NCBI GenBank assembly: GCA_028713595.1
Contig: JAQTNZ010000187.1
Coordinates: 1 to 5,857 of the forward strand
Source of the DNA: Methylovulum sp.
Lineage (GTDB): Bacteria > Pseudomonadota > Gammaproteobacteria > Methylococcales > Methylomonadaceae
DNA length: 5,857 nt
Reading direction: 5' to 3'
The notes under the pieces were generated by a model that ran no database searches, was not told the origin of the DNA, and saw only the letters and a program-made list of their open reading frames with translations. Position 1 is the stretch's first letter, and every line of letters starts with the position of its first letter. Below, in pieces: positions 1-4,959 of this stretch. The position numbers and the translations under genes are program-made.

Positions 1-51
1 TGAACGGTTAATCCGGTCATGGTTCGACAAGCTCACCACGAACGGATTAAC
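1..51. repeat. REP-like palindromic repeat at the window edge
   Basis: Nested inverted repeats are visible. GTTAATCCG (7-15) pairs with CGGATTAAC (43-51); inside these, GTTCG (22-26) pairs with CGAAC (39-43) and TGGT (20-23) with ACCA (35-38). The core, TTCGACAAGCTCACCACGAA, resembles a dispersed short repeat (the 'GAGCTTGTCGAA' type) that I recall from many proteobacterial genomes. It is probably a non-coding extragenic repeat, possibly acting as a transcript end for a gene to the left. The family name is from memory, and copy number cannot be judged from one window. Confidence 0.55.
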
Positions 52-188
52 TTACTACGACCTTAAATTAGTTATCTTTATTATCTTATTGAAATGAAAG
101 CATAATATCTTAACTTAATGGCAGTGGAGTAATGGCCAGAGAACATAAAGAAGGCCACTGGCCTACCTTAGGACAGGACACCTAACCC
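52..188 (+). other. AT-rich leader region of the YqaA gene
   Basis: No gene is supported here. The stretch 60-118 is AT-rich and holds promoter-like hexamers such as TTGAAA (89-94) and TAATAT, but no pair has good spacing, so no promoter is called. CAGTGG (122-127) and CCACTG (155-160) form a short inverted repeat in the presumed leader. GGACAGGA at 171-178 probably contributes the ribosome binding site of the next gene. Confidence 0.3.
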
Positions 189-611
189 ATGCAGGACATC
201 AGCGGATTATCAGGGCTATTTATCAGCGCCTTTATTTCCTCCACCATCGCCCCCGGTGGCTCGGAAGTGGTGTTGGCTTATCTGGTCAACCAAGGCCATT
301 ATCCCATCAGCCACTTGCTGATAGTGGCGACGGTCGGCAACACCTTAGGCGCCATGACAACGTGGGGCTTGGGTGCCTTGGCTGCCAAAAAATTCCCCAT
401 CGCCTCACTGTTGCCTAAAAACAAACAAAAAGCCTTAGCTTTAGTGCAAAAAACCGGCCTATGGACACTGCTATTTTCATGGCTACCCGTCATCGGCGAT
501 GCCCTATGCTTTGCGGGCGGTTGGCTAAAGCTGGCGTTTTGGCCAGCCAGCCTGCTGATTATGCTAGGCAAATTAGGCCGTTATGCAGCCGTTGCGTGGC
601 TATTTAATTAA
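189..611 (+). CDS. yqaA: YqaA family small inner-membrane protein (DedA/VTT-related)
   Basis: A 140-residue integral membrane protein whose length and motif order match E. coli YqaA (about 142 aa), a short relative of the DedA/SNARE-associated (VTT) proteins. Visible signatures are PGGSE at about residues 22-26 in the first hydrophobic segment, TVGNTLG at about 48-54, SWLPVIGD at 97-104 and LGKLGRY at 126-132. Hydrophobic segments lie at about 8-30, 40-60, 90-108 and 114-138. DedA relatives are linked to lipid flipping and membrane homeostasis, but the role of YqaA itself is not established, so the function stays open. The start is supported by AGGA at 175-178. The next gene begins about 140 bp downstream. 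Family assignment is confident; the symbol follows the E. coli homologue. Confidence 0.9.
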   Translation: MQDISGLSGLFISAFISSTIAPGGSEVVLAYLVNQGHYPISHLLIVATVGNTLGAMTTWGLGALAAKKFPIASLLPKNKQKALALVQKTGLWTLLFSWLPVIGDALCFAGGWLKLAFWPASLLIMLGKLGRYAAVAWLFN

Positions 612-751
612 CCCATAAAAAAATAGCCCACTCAAAACCAGACCGATTGAACCCTTTATGGCTGCTGCGGAATATACAGTGCAGTTGGCCTATAAACGGC
701 TTAAGCGGTCTTGTTAGGTGGGAAGTAAAAAACATCAGACAGAGGTATTTT

Positions 752-1537
752 GTGCTACGGCATTTTCCCGAACCCAACTTAGTTTATAGCCATAAAAAAA
801 GAGATTATTTTATCGCCGCCTTCACCTTTTTCTGCGTGGCGGTATGCTTGTTAAGCGATGCCCATGCCGATATGGCCAAGCAAAACGCCTTAGGCGTGTG
901 TGGCTGGGTGTTTTTGATCGGACTGTTGTTAGGTGAGGCGAAAGATGTCCGCGTACAAGTGCTGATTGCCGTGCTGTTCGCCACCATTGGCGAGCATTTT
1001 GCCTCGCCCTATATGGGCGGCTACACTTACCGCTTTAGCAATGTCCCGGCATACGTCCCGCCCGGACACGGCATGGTTTACTTGACCGCCGTGGCCTTGG
1101 CCCGTTCCGGCTTGTTTTTAACCTACGCCCGACACATCGCCACCTTTGTGGTCGCCGTCTGTGGCTTATGGTCATTATGGGGTATCAGCGGCATACCCGC
1201 CCAAGGTGACTATGTCGGCGCGTTGCTGTTTGTGGTGTTTTTGGCCTACTTATTCAAGGGCCGCTCGCCCATGGTGTATTTGGCGGCGTTTTTTATCACT
1301 ACATGGCTGGAATTGATTGGCACCGCCGCTGGCACTTGGACATGGGCGGCCATTGATCCGGTTTTGCATTTACCGCAAGGCAACCCGCCTAGCGGGGTCG
1401 CCGCCTGGTATTGCCTCGTCGATGCGGTCGCCATTGGCGGTGCGCCACAGGTCATGGCCTTAGCGGGCCGCACACGCGATTATCTCAAAGTACAAAAAGC
1501 CCGAAAAAATGCCTATCAGGGGGCGGGTAACGAGTGA
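752..1537 (+). CDS. Uncharacterised multi-pass membrane protein with PPGHG motif
   Basis: I do not recognise a named family. From the GTG at 752 the protein has 261 residues and is strongly hydrophobic, with about six or seven probable membrane segments (roughly 20-36, 47-61, 66-84, 108-123, 129-145, 155-168, 174-192). Polar residues stand out within or next to the segments: GEH (80-82), PPGHG (103-107), WLELIGT (185-191), NPPSG (211-215) and D224. These look like a conserved active or binding face, but that is inference. The reading frame stays open upstream to a TTG at 647. I prefer GTG 752 because AGAGGT (741-746) sits five bases before it, and because residues encoded before it are not hydrophobic and have no ribosome binding site. 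The superoxide-reductase-like gene follows after 40 bp and may be co-transcribed. Confidence 0.75.
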   Translation: MLRHFPEPNLVYSHKKRDYFIAAFTFFCVAVCLLSDAHADMAKQNALGVCGWVFLIGLLLGEAKDVRVQVLIAVLFATIGEHFASPYMGGYTYRFSNVPAYVPPGHGMVYLTAVALARSGLFLTYARHIATFVVAVCGLWSLWGISGIPAQGDYVGALLFVVFLAYLFKGRSPMVYLAAFFITTWLELIGTAAGTWTWAAIDPVLHLPQGNPPSGVAAWYCLVDAVAIGGAPQVMALAGRTRDYLKVQKARKNAYQGAGNE

Positions 1538-1577
1538 CCAGCCCTTAAATTTATCATCAATAACCCGAGGAAATGGT

Positions 1578-2006
1578 ATGAAACGTCGTGATTTTATCCA
1601 ATTAAGCGCAGTCAGTTTGGCAACCGGCCTGGTTGCCCCCGTAATAAGCCAAGCCGAAAGCCTGCCGTCCGCTAGCCAAACCGCCGATATTTACTATACT
1701 AAAGACTCGGCAGGCCGCTGGAGCGGTAAGGTCGCCACCCATTTACCCGTTATCGAAACCAGCAAAGCCGATGGCAAAGTCACCGTCAAAGTGACCACGC
1801 CGCATGAAATGAAAGGCTATGAACACTACATCGTCAAACATGTATTATTGGACAAAGACCACAAGTTTATCGCCGAAAAAATGTTTAACCCCTTGGAAGA
1901 CAAAGCCCCTGTATCCAGCTTTACTCTGGATAATTACAGTGGTACTTTATACGCGCTAAGTATGTGCAACAAGCACGACCTTTGGTTGGCTTCCGCCGAA
2001 CTGTAA
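1578..2006 (+). CDS. Tat-exported superoxide reductase-like (neelaredoxin/desulfoferrodoxin family) protein
   Basis: A 142-residue protein starting at ATG 1578, behind GAGG at 1567-1570; an upstream in-frame start at 1509 would overlap the preceding gene and bury the signal peptide. Residues 2-26 form a twin-arginine-type signal (KRRDF, hydrophobic stretch, likely cleavage after SQA), so the product is probably periplasmic. The rest matches the iron-binding domain of superoxide reductases: THLPVIE (H55), PHEM (H76), EHYI (H83) and CNKH (C130, H133), which is the His4-Cys set of the ferrous centre. There is no N-terminal four-Cys desulforedoxin domain, so it is of the one-iron type. Superoxide reductases reduce superoxide to peroxide without making oxygen. 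The Glu-Lys pair normally just before the first ligand His is Ala-Thr here (53-54), so catalysis may differ or the protein may have another role. Confidence 0.82.
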   Translation: MKRRDFIQLSAVSLATGLVAPVISQAESLPSASQTADIYYTKDSAGRWSGKVATHLPVIETSKADGKVTVKVTTPHEMKGYEHYIVKHVLLDKDHKFIAEKMFNPLEDKAPVSSFTLDNYSGTLYALSMCNKHDLWLASAEL

Positions 2007-2018
2007 AGGCATTACGGC

Positions 2019-2045
2019 CTGTCAAGGCCCTTAAGGCCTTGACAG
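2019..2045 (+). terminator. Perfect 11-bp hairpin after the superoxide-reductase-like gene
   Basis: CTGTCAAGGCC (2019-2029) and GGCCTTGACAG (2035-2045) are exact inverse complements around the loop CTTAA. The hairpin begins 12 bases after the stop codon at 2006. It is not followed by a clear run of T (only GTTAAATTT), so it may be a weak or bidirectional terminator, or an RNA-stabilising 3' end. Its placement between two genes supports a transcript boundary here. Confidence 0.55.
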
Positions 2046-2123
2046 AGTTAAATTTCCGGCGGCTTGCAAGCGTTAGCGGTATAAAAATCCCCCTTACATT
2101 CTGTACAGCATTCTGGAGAAGCT

Positions 2124-2876
2124 ATGCCCTTTTTAGGTATCGGTGTCCACGTCATGGTCGCCTTATTTTTCGCCATCCACGCCCTGCGTACCGGACAGCC
2201 CATGTATTGGCTGTTTATCTTGTTCTCGTTCCCACTGCTAGGCAGTATCGCCTACTTCGCCGTCATTTACCTGCCTAACTCGCGCCTTGAATACGGGGCC
2301 AAAAAAGCGGTCGCCGTCGCCGCGAAAGCGCTAGACCCCACCCGCGAACTGCGGGAAGCACAAGCCGCCTTTGATTACACCCCAACCGTACAGCACCAAA
2401 TGCGCTTTGCCGCCGCGTTACTGGAATTAGGCCGCGCCGAAGAAGCCGCCGACAATTACGAAGCTTGCCTAAAAGGCCCGTTCCTCACCGACTCCGTCAT
2501 CCGCTTTGGGGCGGCCCGTGCGTTTGTCGAATGCGGGCGTTATTTCCAAGCCATCGGCCATTTGACCGCCATCCGTGAAACCGACCCTGAGTTCCGTAGC
2601 GAACAACTGGCGATTTTATTGGCCCGCGCTTACGCCGGAGCCGGCGACAACACCGCCGCCAGAACCGAATTTGCCAACGCCCTTGCCCAATTTGGCAGCT
2701 TTGAGACCCGCGTCCACTATGCCATCTGGGCCATCCGCAACGATGACCTGGAAACCGCCACCCGCCTCAAATTAGAAATAGACGACTCCATGAAACGCTG
2801 GAACCGCCATACCCGCACATTAAACAAACCGCTGTTGAAGTTGCTTTATGACACTTATGCGGCTAGGAATAAGTAA
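2124..2876 (+). CDS. Membrane-anchored tetratricopeptide repeat protein with PLDc_N-like N-terminus
   Basis: A 250-residue protein. Two membrane segments (about 5-21 and 27-50) resemble the short N-terminal hairpin (PLDc_N type) seen in phospholipase D-like synthases and other membrane proteins. The remainder is a helical TPR array: about 87-118 (AALLELGRAEEAADNYEACL), 124-157 (ARAFVECGRYFQAIGHL), 160-191 (ARAYAGAGDNTAARTEFANAL) and 195-226, the last diverged. It is preceded by DPTRELREA (71-79), a linker that I recall as conserved in related proteobacterial proteins. TPRs bind other proteins, so this is probably an envelope scaffold or adaptor exposed to the cytoplasm or periplasm; partner unknown. 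The start is supported by GGAGAAG at 2115-2121. Base use (GCC/CGC-rich) matches the genes to the left. The domain calls are sound, the role is not known. Confidence 0.82.
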   Translation: MPFLGIGVHVMVALFFAIHALRTGQPMYWLFILFSFPLLGSIAYFAVIYLPNSRLEYGAKKAVAVAAKALDPTRELREAQAAFDYTPTVQHQMRFAAALLELGRAEEAADNYEACLKGPFLTDSVIRFGAARAFVECGRYFQAIGHLTAIRETDPEFRSEQLAILLARAYAGAGDNTAARTEFANALAQFGSFETRVHYAIWAIRNDDLETATRLKLEIDDSMKRWNRHTRTLNKPLLKLLYDTYAARNK

Positions 2877-2889
2877 GGGATGTGCCGGT

Positions 2890-3027
2890 TGTAGAGACGT
2901 TGCACGGCAACGTCTCGCCAGCTTGATTGACAAAAGCGACCGCTAATCCTAAGCTTAAGCCTTGGCTTACGTTTTAGTGCCATCAGGATTTATAGGCCTT
3001 AAGACGTTGCCGTGCAACGTCTCTACA
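2890..3027. repeat. 138-bp element with perfect 26-bp terminal inverted repeats
   Basis: The 26 bases at 2890-2915 are the exact inverse complement of 3002-3027. Each arm is itself nearly palindromic (AGACGTTGC, three-base centre, GCAACGTCT). The 86 bp between them have no gene but contain a further hairpin, TAAGCC-TT-GGCTTA (2956-2969). The arm sequence resembles the GTAGAGACGTTGC repeats I recall as abundant in several bacterial genomes. This could be a small non-autonomous MITE-like element or a paired REP element (BIME-like). I see no target-site duplication. It fills the whole gap between the TPR and DUF29 genes and may also act as a strong transcript end. Confidence 0.7.
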
Positions 3028-3060
3028 CTATGTACCCAACAGAAAGCTAGGATATAAGAC

Positions 3061-3495
3061 ATGGCGGCTTCTTTACATGAACAAGATTTTTACGCATGGA
3101 CAAAGCAACAAACAGATGTTTTAAGATCAGGGGTGTTTGCTAATTTAGATACCGCCTATCTGATAGAGGAACTAGAAAGTATGGGTGCCAGCGAAAAACG
3201 GGAATTATTGCACCGTCTGACCTTATTGATGGGGCATTTGTTGAAATGGGTGTATCAGCCTGAACGGCGCGGCAATAGTTGGCTCGCAACCATTGAAGAA
3301 CAACGGCTGGAAATTATAGATTTACTGGAAGACAATCCAAGCCTAAAGCATCAACTGGAGCAACAGTTTGTCAAGGCTTACATAAAAGCCGTGCTGTTTG
3401 CGGTAAGGGAAACCAATTTACCAAAGTCCACTTTTCCTGAATTGTCACCGTTTACTTTAGAGCAGGTTTTAAATGAAATGTTTTTGCCTAAGTAG
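3061..3495 (+). CDS. DUF29 family protein
   Basis: A 144-residue soluble protein with the full DUF29 (PF01724) pattern: LHEQDFYAWTKQQTDVLR at the start (5-22), the LIEELESMGASEKRELLHRL helix (34-53), LLKWVYQPERR (60-70), SWLATIEEQR (73-82) and LLEDNPSLK (88-96). The family is common, often in many copies, in cyanobacteria and methylotrophs; its molecular function is unknown. The start ATG has AGGA at 3049-3052 with an eight-base spacer. The protein appears complete, since family members are usually about 140-150 aa. Its stop codon TAG (3493-3495) directly abuts a degenerate attC in the same orientation, as in an integron cassette. That raises the possibility that this gene arrived as a cassette, but I see no recombination core upstream of it. 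Confidence 0.9.
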   Translation: MAASLHEQDFYAWTKQQTDVLRSGVFANLDTAYLIEELESMGASEKRELLHRLTLLMGHLLKWVYQPERRGNSWLATIEEQRLEIIDLLEDNPSLKHQLEQQFVKAYIKAVLFAVRETNLPKSTFPELSPFTLEQVLNEMFLPK

Positions 3496-3588
3496 GCTAC
3501 AAGTTGGTTAAATGGGATAGGCTTCGATAGCTTGCGTGTTTCTATCGGTAGTTTATGGGTAGTTTGCCCCTTACCGTTAATGTTGGGG
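3495..3588 (+). other. Degenerate attC-like integron site, + orientation
   Basis: The left arm (GGCTACAAGTTGGTTAAATG onward) aligns with the R''-L'' arm of the attC at 4836-4958 read on the minus strand (AGCTAACAAGTCAGTCAAAG), with one A missing in the core. The right arm, GCCCCTTACCGTTAATGTTG (3566-3585), matches the L'-R' arm of the same site; GCCCCTTACCGT is identical. Between them, CGATAG (3524-3529) and CTATCG (3541-3546) close the central stem. Both core boxes are imperfect (GGCTAC for RYYYAAC, GTTGGGG for GTTRRRY), so it is probably inactive. The polarity is opposite to the other attC sites in the window. Confidence 0.5.
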
Positions 3589-3613
3589 TTCGTACCTCAC
3601 CCCAACGGGCTAC
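3578..3613. repeat. REP-like hairpin repeat
   Basis: GTTGGGGT (3582-3589) and ACCCCAAC (3599-3606) form a perfect 8-bp stem around a nine-base loop. The whole motif, TTGGGGTTCGTACCTCACCC with its flanks, is like a dispersed extragenic palindrome (TTGGGTT-CGTACCTC-AACCCAA type) that I recall in cyanobacteria, nitrifiers and methanotrophs. It overlaps the end of the degenerate attC and stands where the attC of the minus-strand 207-aa cassette would be expected. It may serve as a shared terminator between the convergent genes. The family attribution is from memory. Confidence 0.55.
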
Positions 3614-3646
3614 TTGAACACCAACCGAAAGCACATCTTAAATTGC

Positions 3647-4270
3647 TTATCTTCTACGCGGTAGGCGTTTTGGATTCTTAACACGCCATCCATGATAATC
3701 TTGGTGATGTGTAAGATAATAGTCAATTGCGATTTGAGTAAATTCTCGAAATTTACGGTCATTCCAAAGCGCAATGATATTTTTCTTAGGCTCTCTGCGT
3801 TGTTGTTTTGAGCCTTTATATACCCAACCTTGATATGGATCCAGTTTAGGCTGGCTTTGTCCATTCCAATGACCATGAGGAATAGATGGGAAAAAATCAT
3901 CGTCGTATTGGTGAAATTCCCAATTTGAAAGTCCCGTATGTGTTCCGGCTAAAAAATATAAAAAGACACCGTCTTCATTTTCATCACCGGGCAAGTATTC
4001 AAGGCTGCTATCAGAAGACGAAGATTTGTTGTCATCCTGTGATCTATTCGAAAGAGATTCGCCTTCATACTCCCAATTATCCTCATTCTGCCACTCCTCA
4101 ATTTGAAGAATGCGACTGATAGTTATATTCGCTGGATTGGTTGAAGAACTCATTCCCTTTAATGTTACAAACCTATCCATTAATTGAGACCAACTAATTA
4201 AGCCAAATAGATAAGCTTCTTTTGAGCTATTAAGAAACAGCCTTGCTGCATCGTATGTGAGAAATTTCAT
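3647..4270 (-). CDS. Integron cassette protein, 207 aa, function unknown
   Basis: I do not recognise the family. Starting from ATG 4270 there are 207 residues: a helical N-terminus (1-34, YDAARLFLNSSKEAYLFG), a serine- and acid-rich linker (about 66-100, rich in D, E and S), then a compact aromatic domain with FPSIPHGHW (127-135), KLDPYQGWVY (142-151), IIALWNDRKFREF (165-177) and a strongly basic end, WRVKNPKRLPRRR. The C-terminal half has the look of a conserved domain. No signal peptide or membrane segment is seen, so it is probably cytoplasmic. The start lies four bases after the GTTGGGC core (4280-4274), typical of an integron cassette. An in-frame TTG at 4279 would begin on the first bases of the cassette. 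Neither start has a clear ribosome binding site. No own attC is recognisable downstream. Confidence 0.72.
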   Translation of the reverse strand: MKFLTYDAARLFLNSSKEAYLFGLISWSQLMDRFVTLKGMSSSTNPANITISRILQIEEWQNEDNWEYEGESLSNRSQDDNKSSSSDSSLEYLPGDENEDGVFLYFLAGTHTGLSNWEFHQYDDDFFPSIPHGHWNGQSQPKLDPYQGWVYKGSKQQRREPKKNIIALWNDRKFREFTQIAIDYYLTHHQDYHGWRVKNPKRLPRRR

Positions 4271-4273
4271 AAT

Positions 4274-4389
4274 GCCCAACGTTTAGGTAAGGGGCTGCCC
4301 GCGTGATTGCTTACAACGAAGCCGCTTACCTGTGAAAAAAACTGACTTTGCCAGCCGGAATGGCGGGCAGTCCCTTTGACTTGTTGGGC
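4274..4389 (-). other. attC recombination site (116 bp)
   Basis: On the minus strand the site opens with GCCCAAC (R'', 4389-4383) and closes with GTTGGGC (R', 4280-4274), matching the RYYYAAC...GTTRRRY consensus exactly. The arms fold: AGTCAAAGGGACTGCCCGC pairs with GCGGGCAGCCCCTTACCT, with the small mismatches and bulges expected of attC. A left arm of AACAAGTC-AAAGGGAC and a right arm of GCCCCTTA-CGTT follow the same polarity as the Vibrio cholerae repeats, placing the cassette sense on the minus strand, in agreement with the genes. GTCCCTTTGACT is shared with the site at 4836-4958. Confidence 0.85.
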
Positions 4390-4491
4390 ATGGATAAAGG
4401 ACATTTTGCCCCGAACCCGAAAAACCCGCCACACCGCACTGCCGCAAAACGGGAAAGGAAACAACCCCGGCTGCTTGACGATGCCAGATAA
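4280..4491 (-). mobile_element. ORF-less integron cassette unit (212 bp)
   Basis: Defined by the recombination points in the cores at 4492-4486 and 4280-4274. The 96 bp between the two attC sites (4390-4485) are GC-rich and hold no convincing gene. Open frames run through it on both strands, but they extend into the attC arms, lack ribosome binding sites and encode Arg/Gly/Pro-rich low-credibility peptides. It may be a cassette without a gene, one carrying a small RNA or promoter, or the eroded tail of a former cassette. It depends on the weaker attC at 4486-4622 being real. Confidence 0.4.
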
Positions 4492-4622
4492 CGCACACCA
4501 TAGAAGCCGACCGCCTAAACCAAAGAAATCACAACATACGAATTATGCGCAAGGAAGACAGTGCAAACAATTTGCAGATGTGGATGGTTTTAGCACAGAT
4601 ATTCTCGAATGGTTCGTTAAGC
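4486..4622 (-). other. Diverged attC recombination site (137 bp)
   Basis: On the minus strand GCTTAAC (4622-4616), a perfect RYYYAAC box, directly follows the TAA stop of the 59-aa gene. The other end is TGCGTTATCT, giving a GTTATCT core (4492-4486) with two departures from GTTRRRY. The arms pair imperfectly: AACGAACCATTCGAGAA against the complement of CTTCTATGGTGTGCGTT, then GCTAAAACCA against TGGTTTAGGC. It does not share the core sequence of the other two sites and so comes from a different cassette lineage, as is common in mixed arrays. Confidence 0.6.
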
Positions 4623-4802
4623 TTATTTGGATTTAGATTGGCTCTTTGTTACTTCTGTTTCGACAGCGGCATAAATGATTCGATAGGCTGATGCAATGTC
4701 ATTGGCTCCTGATGATGTTGTGCTGCCATTGATATGAATTTGCTTGCTATTAAGTGCTGCTACAAGAATTTCAGTGGCCAGCTCGCTAACAGTTTTACTC
4801 AT
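4623..4802 (-). CDS. Small integron cassette protein, 59 aa, function unknown
   Basis: A short gene fitting its cassette very well. ATG 4802 is preceded by AAGGAGAT (complement of 4807-4814), the best ribosome binding site in the window, and the TAA stop (4625-4623) abuts the GCTTAAC box of the next attC. The start is 34 bases after the GTTGGGC core of the previous site. The 59-residue protein begins MSKTVSELATEILVAALN (probable helix), has a Ser/Thr/Gly-rich middle (INGSTTSSGAND, about 24-35) and a second probable helix (IASAYRIIYAAVETEVTK, 36-53), with a polar tail SQSKSK. No membrane segment or signal is evident. I recognise no family. Small two-helix proteins in cassettes are sometimes antitoxins or regulators, but nothing here shows that. 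Confidence 0.82.
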   Translation of the reverse strand: MSKTVSELATEILVAALNSKQIHINGSTTSSGANDIASAYRIIYAAVETEVTKSQSKSK

Positions 4803-4835
4803 TTAAATCTCCTTAATTTGATGTTTAATTTCGAT

Positions 4836-4958
4836 GCCCAACGTTACGGTAAGGGGCGCGCCGCCAGCGAAAGCCAAGCGAAGCCCCTGAACCTTGATAA
4901 AAAACCAAACTTCAAAACCGCCAACGGGCGGCACGTCCCTTTGACTGACTTGTTAGCT
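4836..4958 (-). other. attC recombination site (123 bp)
   Basis: On the minus strand it begins AGCTAAC (4958-4952), just after the tandem stops TAA-TAG of the lipoprotein gene, and ends GTTGGGC (4842-4836). The arms AGTCAGTCAAAGGGACGTGC and GCGCCCCTTACCGTAAC pair with bulges, and GTGCCGCC pairs with GGCGGCGCG to extend the stem. GGTAAGGGGC and GTCCCTTTGACT are shared with the site at 4274-4389, showing one attC family. Polarity (AACAAGTC arm first, GCCCCTTAC arm last) agrees with minus-strand cassettes. Confidence 0.87.
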
Positions 4959-4959
4959 A

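Noticed and set aside
132..185. 17-codon frame (MAREHKEGHWPT...) just before yqaA, as a leader peptide
   Set aside because: Its GGAG lies only two bases before the ATG, too close for good initiation, and no attenuator-type codon run or paired terminator is seen.
647..751. Extended TTG start for the multi-pass membrane protein
   Set aside because: No ribosome binding site before TTG 647, and the added 35 residues are polar and unlike a signal; GTG 752 has AGAGGT at good spacing.
1509..1577. Upstream ATG for the superoxide-reductase-like gene
   Set aside because: It overlaps the previous gene and would bury the twin-arginine signal; ATG 1578 follows GAGG and begins directly with KRRDF.
3495..3588. 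The degenerate attC as the site belonging to the minus-strand 207-aa cassette
   Set aside because: The arm sequences match the other attC sites only when read on the + strand, so its polarity is wrong for that gene.
4267..4501. Two overlapping minus-strand frames across the attC at 4274-4389
   Set aside because: They run through the recombination site and into the next gene start, have no ribosome binding site and low-credibility composition; typical chance frames of GC-rich attC sequence.
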